This document shows, in pieces, positions 1-6,087 of a stretch of 6,328 bases of DNA (positions are counted from its first letter, which is position 1; each line of letters opens with the position of its first letter). Origin of the DNA: Clostridia bacterium (GTDB lineage Bacteria; Bacillota; Clostridia; Oscillospirales; CAG-272). A program made the position numbers and the translations under genes. Where the stretch lies: positions 1-6,328 of the forward strand of contig JAFTXB010000063.1 in NCBI GenBank assembly GCA_017461825.1, in the 5' to 3' direction. Under the pieces are notes generated by a model. It saw only the letters and a program-made list of their open reading frames with translations, did no database searches and was not told the DNA's origin.

Positions 1-28
1 AAAAAACAGGGGACTTTTGATCCCCTGT
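1..28 (-). terminator. Rho-independent terminator of the MscS gene
   Basis: On the minus strand an 8-bp perfect stem (ACAGGGGA pairing with TCCCCTGT, positions 6-13 and 21-28) with a 7-nt loop is followed directly by six Ts (positions 1-6). It starts 13 nt after the stop codon of the MscS gene. The GC-rich stem and U-tract make this a standard strong intrinsic terminator. Confidence 0.9.
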
Positions 29-41
29 CAATGTTTTGAAA

Positions 42-857
42 TTATTTCTGGTTGATGACGTGTACGTCGAGCTGATTGAAGGGAATTTCGATACCTTCTT
101 TTTCGAAGCGGTTGTTGATGGTTTCGAGCAGGTCAAAGTTAACCGTCCAGTAGTCGCCGGCGTTTACCCATACGCGCAGGGTAAAGTCAAGGGAGCTTTC
201 GCTCTGCTTGGTAAGGCGAGCAAAGGGCGCGGGATCGTCAAGGGTCAGCGAGTGCTTTCCGGCTTCTTCAAGCAGAATGCTTCTCACCTTGTCAACATCG
301 GTGCCGTATGCAACGTTGAAAACAAGATCCACACGGCGGGTATCTTTGACAGAGTAGTTGACGATCTCAGAGCTCATAACGGTTCCGTTGGGAATGGTGA
401 TCACTTTGTTATCGGGAGTGGTAAGAGTGGTGTAGAAAATTCCAACATCGGTTACCGTACCGGATTTTCCGGCGAGCTCAACAAAGTCGCCAACACGGAA
501 GGGGCGGAGAACAAGGATCATGATGCCGCCCGCAATGTTGCTCAGCGCGCCCTGGAGAGCAAGACCGATGGCAACGCCGGCGGAGGCGATCACGGTAATA
601 ACAGATGCGGTGGGAATGCCGAGGATGCCGATGATGATGACAACAAGCAGTACATACAGTGCAGCGGTAACAAAGTGAGACAGCACGGTGGTAACGGTTT
701 TGTCATTCTTTTCGGCAAATTTGCTCTTGGTCAAGAGCTTTGCAACCCATTTGATAATGAGTCTTCCGACAATGAGAACGATGATGGAGATGAGAAGCTT
801 CTTGCCAAAGTCCATCGCCCAGGCAAGAACGGTGTCCATAATTTGATTCCAATCCAT
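42..857 (-). CDS. mscS: Small-conductance mechanosensitive channel, MscS family
   Basis: This encodes a 271-residue inner-membrane channel that would open under membrane tension to release solutes during hypo-osmotic shock, working as a homoheptamer as known for the family. Three hydrophobic segments lie at about residues 19-41, 60-80 and 85-118. The third carries the Gly/Ala-rich pore-helix pattern (AIGLALQGALSNIAGG, 96-111) followed by RPFRVGD (118-124), closely matching the E. coli MscS pore region. The beta domain has IPNGTVMSSEIVNYS (155-169), and the C-terminal alpha/beta vestibule ends near IPFNQLDVHV (258-267). Length is close to the 286 residues of E. coli MscS. The start is the ATG at 857, which has AAGGAGA nine bases upstream. 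An in-frame ATG at 878 has no ribosome binding site and overlaps this one. The gene stands alone between its own promoter and terminator. Family assignment is secure; gating properties cannot be read from the sequence. Confidence 0.95.
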   Translation of the reverse strand: MDWNQIMDTVLAWAMDFGKKLLISIIVLIVGRLIIKWVAKLLTKSKFAEKNDKTVTTVLSHFVTAALYVLLVVIIIGILGIPTASVITVIASAGVAIGLALQGALSNIAGGIMILVLRPFRVGDFVELAGKSGTVTDVGIFYTTLTTPDNKVITIPNGTVMSSEIVNYSVKDTRRVDLVFNVAYGTDVDKVRSILLEEAGKHSLTLDDPAPFARLTKQSESSLDFTLRVWVNAGDYWTVNFDLLETINNRFEKEGIEIPFNQLDVHVINQK

Positions 858-866
858 TTTTTGAAA

Positions 867-873
867 TCTCCTT
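867..873 (-). promoter_or_regulatory. Ribosome binding site that sets the MscS start
   Basis: AAGGAGA on the minus strand lies nine bases before the ATG at 857. The alternative upstream ATG at 878 has only A/T sequence before it. The site therefore shortens the protein by seven residues relative to the longest frame. Confidence 0.85.
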
Positions 874-892
874 TTCATAGAATATTCAATTT

Positions 893-921
893 ATTATAAC
901 ATTTTCTCTGAAAAAAGTAAA
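893..921 (-). promoter_or_regulatory. Sigma-A type promoter for the MscS gene
   Basis: On the minus strand a perfect -10 box TATAAT (893-898) is preceded by TGT, giving an extended -10 (TGTTATAAT). A 17-bp spacer separates it from TTTACT (916-921), a 4/6 match to TTGACA. The predicted transcript start near 886 leaves a leader of about 29 nt. The surroundings are A/T rich. The promoter suggests the MscS gene is transcribed independently of the upstream DUF1015 gene. Confidence 0.75.
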
Positions 922-922
922 T

Positions 923-955
923 AAAAAATCAATGAAAAAATCGGTTTTTTACATT
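923..955 (-). terminator. Possible weak terminator after the DUF1015 gene
   Basis: On the minus strand an A/T-rich stem of about 10 bp with one bulged base (931-940 with 945-955, loop CCGA) is followed after two bases by six Ts (923-928). It lies 16 nt past the DUF1015 stop codon. The stem is mostly A-T pairs and so of low stability, and some read-through into the MscS gene is plausible. Confidence 0.4.
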
Positions 956-971
956 TTATTAACAAAGTTTA

Positions 972-2243
972 TTATTTTATCTTTCTGCACTCCAGATAGT
1001 AGCGCTTGTCGGGAGCGTGACCCATCGAAAAGGTCTTGCGGGGGAGCGCGCCGTCAAAAATGACTGTTCGGAACAGCTCATCTTTGCGCATGCCGTCAAA
1101 CAAAAAACCAACCGCGTTTTCTTTCGATGCCAGCGCGCGGAGCGAATCAACGCCGTGTATATAGTCTACAGTCACTTCGGGATGACGTGCCGCATAGTCG
1201 GACAGAAAGGCTTGCAGCGTGCCAACCGCCAGCTGCGCTTCGGGACGCGGAACCGTCAGCACTTCGTCCCCGTCGCTTGTCACAACCGTTATGCGTTGCG
1301 CGGGGGCACTTCCGTTGCGTGCGCCGAGATAGCCTTTCAGCTCCGAGAGAAGAGCGGGAACATCCGCGCCAAACACCACGCGGTAGATCGGCTCAAATTG
1401 CAGAGCGTCATCGTGCAGATTGACGATTTCACATAAAGCAAAGCGGGCAGGGTGTTCTTTTGCCGCTTCTTCACCGATCTGCGCTTTGATCTCTTCATAG
1501 GATGCCTTTGCGGTGGCAAGCGAGTGGTTTCCGTCTCCCACGGCAAAGAGCAGGGGGGCGAGATCTGCGCTCCCATAGCGAGCTTGCATCGCGTCGGGCG
1601 TGATCAGCTCGCTCAAGGCATGTCGGATCGCTTCTTGTTCATTTGCAGGCACAGCATATCCGCACACATGCCCGCCACCCAGCATCAGATCAAAGTCATA
1701 GATCGGTTCACGCGTTTCGCAATTGGTAACGGTCGGTTCGATCACGGTCTTTTTGGGATCGTCGATCAGGAGCATCACATGAGGCGATTCCAAAGCCGCG
1801 CCGCGTCGAACGGCAACACGGGGCGGGATGCGCTCGAGCACAGTTCCTTCGGTAGCACGGATGAGAGAGGTCGCCCCTTTGTTATAGTCGTATTGCTCAA
1901 GATCCACGGCACCGATAAGACCGCGGCGGATCTTGCCGTCGGATTGTGTGCGGCAAAGGCATATCATAGCGTCGGGATGGGCTTTCAGGTCTTTTTTTAA
2001 CATTGCATCCATTGCGGTATGAATTTGCGGGATCCGAGCATTGGCTTCGTCCAAATATACTTCGGGCAGGATCATATTCAGCGTGGAGGGCGCGTTGCCC
2101 ACCAAAGAGGCGGCTTTTTCCCAATAGTCGGGTTCGCTGGTGTATTGATCGCAGGCAACCACCGCCCAGCGGGTGCCGTCAATCTTTTCAAAATCGGGCA
2201 ACAGGATCTCTGTTGCGTGAAAGAATTTTGTTGCGTTTTTCAT
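972..2243 (-). CDS. DUF1015 family protein (ParB/SerK-like fold), possible serine-metabolism enzyme
   Basis: The 423-residue product spans a full-length DUF1015 (PF06245) protein. Hallmarks visible are WAVVACDQYTS (26-36), IRATEGTVLERIPPRV (128-143), the likely active-site motif AVGDGNHSLATAK (234-246), and the C-terminal LPRKTFSMG (400-408) with KRYYLE (413-418). There is no signal peptide or membrane segment, so it is probably cytosolic. DUF1015 is related in fold to the ParB/sulfiredoxin/SerK superfamily, where a DGHxR-type motif contributes to nucleotide or phosphate-donor chemistry. From memory, not checked, some Thermotoga members were reported as pyrophosphate-dependent free-serine kinases, and clostridial members often sit near serA/serC. 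No serine biosynthesis gene is visible here, so a serine kinase role is only a hypothesis. The ATG at 2243 is chosen because GGAG lies six bases upstream; the longer frame from 2288 would overlap the preceding gene. It is the second gene of an operon, 14 nt after the DUF3737 stop. Confidence 0.88.
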   Translation of the reverse strand: MKNATKFFHATEILLPDFEKIDGTRWAVVACDQYTSEPDYWEKAASLVGNAPSTLNMILPEVYLDEANARIPQIHTAMDAMLKKDLKAHPDAMICLCRTQSDGKIRRGLIGAVDLEQYDYNKGATSLIRATEGTVLERIPPRVAVRRGAALESPHVMLLIDDPKKTVIEPTVTNCETREPIYDFDLMLGGGHVCGYAVPANEQEAIRHALSELITPDAMQARYGSADLAPLLFAVGDGNHSLATAKASYEEIKAQIGEEAAKEHPARFALCEIVNLHDDALQFEPIYRVVFGADVPALLSELKGYLGARNGSAPAQRITVVTSDGDEVLTVPRPEAQLAVGTLQAFLSDYAARHPEVTVDYIHGVDSLRALASKENAVGFLFDGMRKDELFRTVIFDGALPRKTFSMGHAPDKRYYLECRKIK

Positions 2244-2249
2244 GAGGTT

Positions 2250-2253
2250 CTCC
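2250..2253 (-). promoter_or_regulatory. Ribosome binding site that sets the DUF1015 start
   Basis: GGAG on the minus strand lies six bases before the ATG at 2243, in the 14-nt gap after the DUF3737 stop codon. It favours this start over the in-frame start at 2288, which lies inside the upstream gene. Confidence 0.75.
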
Positions 2254-2257
2254 GGTT

Positions 2258-3115
2258 TTATGTATTGGTAGTAAAAACGATATCGCACGCGGCTGTCGGA
2301 TCGTCCGAGATGATCTCGCCCGCCGATGGCAGAACGATCCTGCCCGAGCGTGGGTTTTTGATGCTGACGATCGGTGCCGTGAGGGTGGCATGGAGGTCGC
2401 TTTTTTCAAAGGAAAGGTCGGTATCGATCATTTCGCAGTTTTCCAGACGCAAGCCCTTGCAGTAGCAAAGCGGCTGTGTGCCGATGATCTTACAGTTGAT
2501 CAGGGTGAGACCTTCGGAGTACCAGCCGAGGTATTCGCCGCGCACCGTGGAGTTTTTCACCGTCACGTTTTTTGCGTGCCAAAAGGCATCCTTGGTGTCA
2601 AGGTCGCAGTTTTCGATCAAGCCGTCCGAAACATACTGAAAGGAGTATTTTCCCTTGAAGCGTACACCGTCAAAGCGAAATTTCTTGGTTTGAAGCAAAA
2701 AATATTCACTTTCAAAGCGTCCGCCCAAAACGGTCAGATCTTCGCAAAACCAACCAAACTCCGCCGAGACCGCGTCGATCTCCCGAAGGGTGATGCAGCG
2801 GCATTCGCGCAGAGCTTTGATGCCGTGTAATTTGCTGTTTTCAATGAGGATGTCCTGCGAATACCAAAGCGCCGCCCGACAGAGAGGCGTTAGCTCACAG
2901 CCTTGCAGAAAAAGCCCTTCGTCATGCCAAAACGGATAGCGCAGATTGCAAAAACAGTCCACGAGCCGACAGTCCTTCGACTCCTTGAGCGCGCTTTCTC
3001 CGTCCTCTTCCCCATCAAAGGAGCAGTGTTGGAGGACGATGCCGCGCGAGTTGTACAAGGCGCGTTCCTCGCCAAAGCGCCGCCCTTCTATAACGGTTAT
3101 TTGATCTCGGTACAT
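2258..3115 (-). CDS. DUF3737 family protein, right-handed beta-helix, function unknown
   Basis: The 285-residue product resembles DUF3737 (PF12541) proteins. From about residue 20 to 250 it is built of roughly 18-22-residue repeats, each with an aromatic or Leu start, a short beta strand of alternating hydrophobics, and often an Asn-Cys or Asn-Ser turn (ENSKL 92-96, ENCDL 168-172, KNSTV 187-191, INCKI 206-210, ENCEM 225-229). I count about 11-12 such rungs, as expected of a parallel beta-helix with internal Asn and aromatic ladders. It contains 15 cysteines, high for a protein with no signal peptide or membrane segment, which suggests a reduced cytosolic setting. The C-terminus (GRIVLPSAGEIISDD, 258-272) looks like a helix-capping tail typical of the family. 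No catalytic residues are recognisable. The start at 3115 has GGAAGGA eight bases upstream; alternative in-frame ATGs at 3142 and 3175 lie within or upstream of the promoter. It is the first gene of the DUF3737-DUF1015 operon. Confidence 0.85.
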   Translation of the reverse strand: MYRDQITVIEGRRFGEERALYNSRGIVLQHCSFDGEEDGESALKESKDCRLVDCFCNLRYPFWHDEGLFLQGCELTPLCRAALWYSQDILIENSKLHGIKALRECRCITLREIDAVSAEFGWFCEDLTVLGGRFESEYFLLQTKKFRFDGVRFKGKYSFQYVSDGLIENCDLDTKDAFWHAKNVTVKNSTVRGEYLGWYSEGLTLINCKIIGTQPLCYCKGLRLENCEMIDTDLSFEKSDLHATLTAPIVSIKNPRSGRIVLPSAGEIISDDPTAACDIVFTTNT

Positions 3116-3123
3116 GTAATGTT

Positions 3124-3130
3124 TCCTTCC
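3124..3130 (-). promoter_or_regulatory. Ribosome binding site that sets the DUF3737 start
   Basis: GGAAGGA on the minus strand lies eight bases before the ATG at 3115. The upstream in-frame ATGs (3142, 3175) lack such a site and would put the coding region across the predicted -10 and -35 boxes. Confidence 0.75.
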
Positions 3131-3146
3131 ATCTGAAATCATATAT

Positions 3147-3175
3147 ATTGTATCACAAAATGCGGGGTTTTGCAA
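3147..3175 (-). promoter_or_regulatory. Promoter of the DUF3737-DUF1015 operon
   Basis: On the minus strand the extended -10 TGATACAAT (-10 box TACAAT at 3147-3152) sits 17 bp from TTGCAA (3170-3175), a 4/6 match to the -35 consensus. The predicted start near 3140 leaves a leader of about 25 nt. The sequence TGTGATACAAT is repeated almost exactly, facing the other way, in the tldD promoter. Confidence 0.65.
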
Positions 3176-3234
3176 TCGTTTTCAAGTAAAAAAGCCGAAT
3201 ATCGCAAAGGTGTAAAAAAAGTTTGCAAAAAAGA

Positions 3235-3263
3235 TTGTTTTTTTTGACGATCTGTGATAAAAT
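3235..3263 (+). promoter_or_regulatory. Promoter of the tldD-tldE operon
   Basis: An extended -10 TGATAAAAT (-10 box TAAAAT at 3258-3263) lies 17 bp from a weak -35 TTGTTT (3235-3240). A competing reading is TTGACG (3244-3249), 17 bp, then TACAAA (3267-3272), which has the better -35 and poorer -10. The first is favoured because its -10 matches that of the divergent promoter. Either start leaves a short leader of about 25-35 nt before the ATG at 3305. Confidence 0.6.
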
Positions 3264-3291
3264 AGATACAAAAAAAGGATTTTGATTGAAT

Positions 3292-3296
3292 GGAGG
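3292..3296 (+). promoter_or_regulatory. Ribosome binding site that sets the tldD start
   Basis: GGAGG lies eight bases before the ATG at 3305. The in-frame ATG at 3290 overlaps this site and has no Shine-Dalgarno sequence of its own, so the longer start is rejected. Confidence 0.85.
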
Positions 3297-3304
3297 ATAA
3301 AGCT

Positions 3305-4684
3305 ATGATTTCAAAAGCATTGGCAGAATCGGTTCTGCTTTGCGCTATGTCGGGAGGCGCCGATTTTGCGGAGCTTTACGGCGAGATCACAAAAAACAAC
3401 AGCGTCTCCATGGTGGACGGCAAGGTCGACCGTGTGGGCGATAACCTCGTCTCGGGCGTGGGCATCCGCGCTTTTCTCGGTACACGCACCGTGTTTGCGT
3501 CAACTTCGGATACTTCGCGTGAGGGCCTTCTCAAATGCGCCGCCGCCGTTGCCGCTGCAATGGGGGAGATCAAAAAGGACGTAAACGTCGTTCTCCGCGA
3601 GCGGTTCCTGCCCAATATTCACCCCGCGCTGATCGTGCCTTCGAGCGTTGACGCCAAAACGCGCGCCGATATTTTACGTACCGCCTGCTTTGCGGCAAAG
3701 GAATACGATAACGCCATTTCGCAGGTGTCGGGCACACTTGCGGGGGTCGACCACAGCATTCTCGTTGCCAACACAGAGGGACTGTACGTTACCGACCGAC
3801 ACATCCGCACCCGTATTGCCGTTTCGTCGGTCGCGAGTGCCGCAGGGGTCAACCAGTCGGGCTCGGATTCACCCGGAGCGGGCATGGGGCTTGAGCTGTT
3901 TGACAAAATCGACCCGAGAGAGGTCGGACGCGAGGCTTCGAGACAGGCAATGGTCAATCTGCGCGCCGATTACTGCCCCGCGGGGAAGATGACTGTCGCC
4001 ATTGAAAACGGCTTTGGCGGTGTTATTTTCCACGAGGCATGCGGACATTCGCTGGAGGCAACCTCGGTTGCCATCGGTGCGTCGCAAATGGCGGGCAAGC
4101 TGGGGCAGATGATCGCAAACCCCAAGGTCACAGCCATTGATGACGGAACCATCCCGGGCGCGTGGGGCTCGGTCAATATTGACGACGAGGGAACCCCAAC
4201 ACAGCGCAACGTGCTGATCGAAAACGGCGTTTTGAAAAATTATATGATCGACCGCCTCGGCTCGCGCCGCATGGGAATGCCCATGACGGGCAGCGGCCGC
4301 CGTCAGGGCTACACCTATGAGGCTACCTCGCGCATGACAAACACCTTTATCGCAAACGGCCCCGACAAAAACGAGGACATCATTGCGTCGATCGAAAACG
4401 GACTGTACTGCCGCAAGATGGGCGGTGGCTCGGTCAACCCTCTCACGGGTGCCTTCAACTTTGCTGTCACCGAGGGCTATCTTGTGAAAAACGGCAAGAT
4501 CTGTGAGCCTGTGCGCGGCGCATCGCTGATCGGCACGGGATCGGATATCATCCGAGACATTGACATGGTGGGGCAAAACCTTGCGCGCGCGCAGGGTATG
4601 TGCGGCTCTGCCAGCGGAAGCGTTCCCACCGATGTGGGGCAACCGCTCATCCGTGTTTCCACCATTACAGTAGGAGGTCGCTGA
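3305..4684 (+). CDS. tldD: TldD, catalytic metalloprotease subunit of TldD/TldE
   Basis: The 459-residue protein is the zinc-bearing half of the cytoplasmic TldD/TldE protease. In E. coli this complex trims the leader of microcin B17 and degrades the CcdA antitoxin, acting on short or unfolded peptides. The zinc motif HEACGH is at residues 243-248 (family pattern HExxxH), inside IENGFGGVIFHEACGHSLEA (233-252). A likely third metal ligand is Cys433 in GMCGSASGSVPTDVGQP (431-447), the family position for a zinc-binding Cys. Other family signatures are DDEGTPTQRN (293-302), GRRQGYTYEATSRMTNTF (331-348) and KMGGGSVNP (371-379). No signal peptide or membrane segment is seen. Length is typical. The stop is separated from the tldE start by a single base, and the tldE ribosome binding site lies within the last tldD codons, so the subunits are probably translationally coupled. 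All key residues appear intact. Confidence 0.97.
   Translation: MISKALAESVLLCAMSGGADFAELYGEITKNNSVSMVDGKVDRVGDNLVSGVGIRAFLGTRTVFASTSDTSREGLLKCAAAVAAAMGEIKKDVNVVLRERFLPNIHPALIVPSSVDAKTRADILRTACFAAKEYDNAISQVSGTLAGVDHSILVANTEGLYVTDRHIRTRIAVSSVASAAGVNQSGSDSPGAGMGLELFDKIDPREVGREASRQAMVNLRADYCPAGKMTVAIENGFGGVIFHEACGHSLEATSVAIGASQMAGKLGQMIANPKVTAIDDGTIPGAWGSVNIDDEGTPTQRNVLIENGVLKNYMIDRLGSRRMGMPMTGSGRRQGYTYEATSRMTNTFIANGPDKNEDIIASIENGLYCRKMGGGSVNPLTGAFNFAVTEGYLVKNGKICEPVRGASLIGTGSDIIRDIDMVGQNLARAQGMCGSASGSVPTDVGQPLIRVSTITVGGR
4672..4677 (+). promoter_or_regulatory. Ribosome binding site of tldE inside the end of tldD
   Basis: A perfect AGGAGG lies eight bases before the tldE ATG and within the last tldD sense codons. 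Ribosomes ending tldD would pass over this site, consistent with coupled, near-stoichiometric production of the two subunits. Confidence 0.85.
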
Positions 4685-4685
4685 A

Positions 4686-6029
4686 ATGAGATTTGAAGAA
4701 ATGAAACAGGCTCTGATCAAAGCCGCCGAAGCGGAGGGCTTGGAGCAATATGAGATCTACTCCTGCATGGAGGAAAACATCAGTGCCGAAACGCTCAAGG
4801 ACGAGATCAGCTCGTTTGCGTCCAGCACGTCGGGCGGCATCTGCTTCCGTTGCATCGTAAACGGAAAAATGGGCTATGCTTCGGGCGAGCTCATGACCGA
4901 GGATGCCATGGAGGAGCTTGTCAAAAACGCCGTTTCCAACGCCGCTTGTATTGACAGCGACGACGAGGTGTTTATCTTTGCAGGCTCTCCCGCTTACACG
5001 AAATTGCCCGAGCGTGAGATCAAACTGACCGATGCCGCAACCATTCGCGACACCGCTCTTGCCCTGCAACGGCAAACGTATGCCGCAAGTGACAAGGTGA
5101 GCGACGGCACACAAAGCGCGGCGGTTTCGGTTACAGAAGAGATTCACTTATACAATTCGAACGGTTTGGAGCTTTCCAACCGCGTCGGTGTCAGCGTTGC
5201 TTACGCCATGCCGGTTGTGCGCGACGGCGATGAGGCGCAGGAGCATTTTGAGTTTGGCGTCGGTTCCGATATGGAAACGCTTAAGGATCTGCCCGCAAAG
5301 GCGGTTCAAGGCGCGCTCGACAAAATGGGTGCGGGCTTGGTGGATTCGGGCAAATACGATGTTATATTTGACGGCAGACAGTTCCGCCAGTTTTTGTCCG
5401 CCTTCTCTCCCGTGTTTTCGGCAAAGAACGCACAGCTGGGACTCTCGCTCTTGGCAGGTAAGGAGGGCGAGGCAGTTGCCGCTCCTTGCGTGACGCTTGT
5501 GGACGATCCCATGCGCGAGGGTTCTCCCATGCAGACCCCGTTTGACGGCGAGGGTGTTGCCACAAAACGTCGCAACATCATCGAAAACGGCGAACTGAAA
5601 ACACTTTTATACGACCTCACCACTGCAAAAAAAGCGGGCGTGGAATCGACAGGAAACGGACAAAAGGGCTCGTATTCCGCCCCCGTTGCAATCGCGCCGT
5701 ATAACTTCGCCATTGCCGCAGGCGAGGACACGTCCGAGGATTTGCTTTCGCAGGTCGGCAACGGCTTGTATATCACCGAGTGCAAGGGCTTCCACGCGGG
5801 CGCAAACGCGGTAACGGGTGACTTTTCGATCGAGAGCGCGGGCTTTGTGATCCGCGATGGCAAGCGTGCCGAGCCGGTCAAATCGTTCACCGTCGCAGGC
5901 AATTTCTTTGAGCTCTTAAAGCAGATCGACCGCCTCGGAAATGAGATCAAATGGGCAGTTCCCGGCAGCTTTACCGTGTTCGGCTCTCCCGATGTTCTGG
6001 TGCGCGGCGTTAGCGTTGCGGGAAAATAA
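4686..6029 (+). CDS. tldE: TldE (PmbA), non-catalytic partner subunit of TldD/TldE
   Basis: The 447-residue protein is homologous to TldD but lacks an HExxxH zinc motif; the corresponding stretch is around RQFRQFLSAFSPVF (231-244). In the E. coli complex TldE pairs with TldD, with TldD carrying the metal site and TldE helping form the substrate cavity. Family signatures present are the N-terminal domain about 1-100, TPFDGEGVATKRRNIIENGE (284-303), KGFHAGANAVTGDFSIESAG (367-386), and the C-terminal FGSPDVLVRGVSVAGK (432-447). The length matches typical PmbA proteins of about 440-450 residues. There is no signal sequence, so it should act in the cytoplasm. It follows tldD with one base between stop and start and is the last gene before a strong hairpin terminator. 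No modified-peptide (RiPP) precursor or toxin-antitoxin gene is visible nearby, so the substrate is unknown. Confidence 0.96.
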   Translation: MRFEEMKQALIKAAEAEGLEQYEIYSCMEENISAETLKDEISSFASSTSGGICFRCIVNGKMGYASGELMTEDAMEELVKNAVSNAACIDSDDEVFIFAGSPAYTKLPEREIKLTDAATIRDTALALQRQTYAASDKVSDGTQSAAVSVTEEIHLYNSNGLELSNRVGVSVAYAMPVVRDGDEAQEHFEFGVGSDMETLKDLPAKAVQGALDKMGAGLVDSGKYDVIFDGRQFRQFLSAFSPVFSAKNAQLGLSLLAGKEGEAVAAPCVTLVDDPMREGSPMQTPFDGEGVATKRRNIIENGELKTLLYDLTTAKKAGVESTGNGQKGSYSAPVAIAPYNFAIAAGEDTSEDLLSQVGNGLYITECKGFHAGANAVTGDFSIESAGFVIRDGKRAEPVKSFTVAGNFFELLKQIDRLGNEIKWAVPGSFTVFGSPDVLVRGVSVAGK

Positions 6030-6034
6030 GAAAG

Positions 6035-6075
6035 AAAAAAGCAGAACCGTCTCAAACAAGCGCTTGGGACGGTTC
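6035..6075 (-). terminator. Same hairpin read as terminator for the convergent esterase gene
   Basis: Read on the minus strand, the hairpin at 6044-6075 is followed after three bases by six Ts (complement of the A run 6035-6040). It lies 13 nt past the esterase stop codon. One hairpin with U-tracts on both sides therefore appears to serve both convergent genes. Confidence 0.75.
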
Positions 6076-6083
6076 GATTTTTT
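6044..6083 (+). terminator. Rho-independent terminator after tldE
   Basis: A 12-bp stem with one G-U pair (GAACCGTCTCAA at 6044-6055 pairing with TTGGGACGGTTC at 6064-6075) encloses an 8-nt loop. A run of six Ts (6078-6083) follows two bases later. It begins 15 nt after the tldE stop. This is a strong intrinsic terminator. Confidence 0.9.
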
Positions 6084-6087
6084 GTAT

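Noticed and set aside
36..899. Plus-strand open frame of 287 residues, slightly longer than the MscS gene it opposes
   Set aside because: The product is a low-complexity Asp/Asn/Gly-rich sequence with no recognisable domain, and no good ribosome binding site precedes its ATG. The opposite strand encodes a clear MscS protein with promoter, binding site and terminator. It is an antisense shadow.
1452..2000. Plus-strand open frame of 182 residues opposite DUF1015
   Set aside because: It is antisense to the conserved DUF1015 core including the GDGNHS motif, with no family resemblance.
3176..3234. A-rich tract between divergent promoters as a riboswitch or small RNA
   Set aside because: It lies upstream of both predicted transcript starts and shows no stable paired structure by eye; it looks like ordinary AT-rich promoter upstream sequence.
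3253..3259. TGTGATA as half of a CRP/FNR binding site
   Set aside because: The matching inverted copy is about 100 bp away instead of at the 6-bp spacing of a CRP palindrome, and the bases are largely explained by extended -10 boxes.
3244..3272. TTGACG with TACAAA at 17 bp as the main tldD promoter
   Set aside because: Kept only as an alternative. The overlapping TGATAAAAT has an extended -10 that matches the divergent promoter, although its -35 is weaker; sequence alone does not settle it.
3869..4720. Minus-strand open frame of 283 residues opposite tldD
   Set aside because: It lies fully antisense to the conserved metal-site region of TldD and resembles no family; the long frame follows from the GC-biased codon pattern of tldD.
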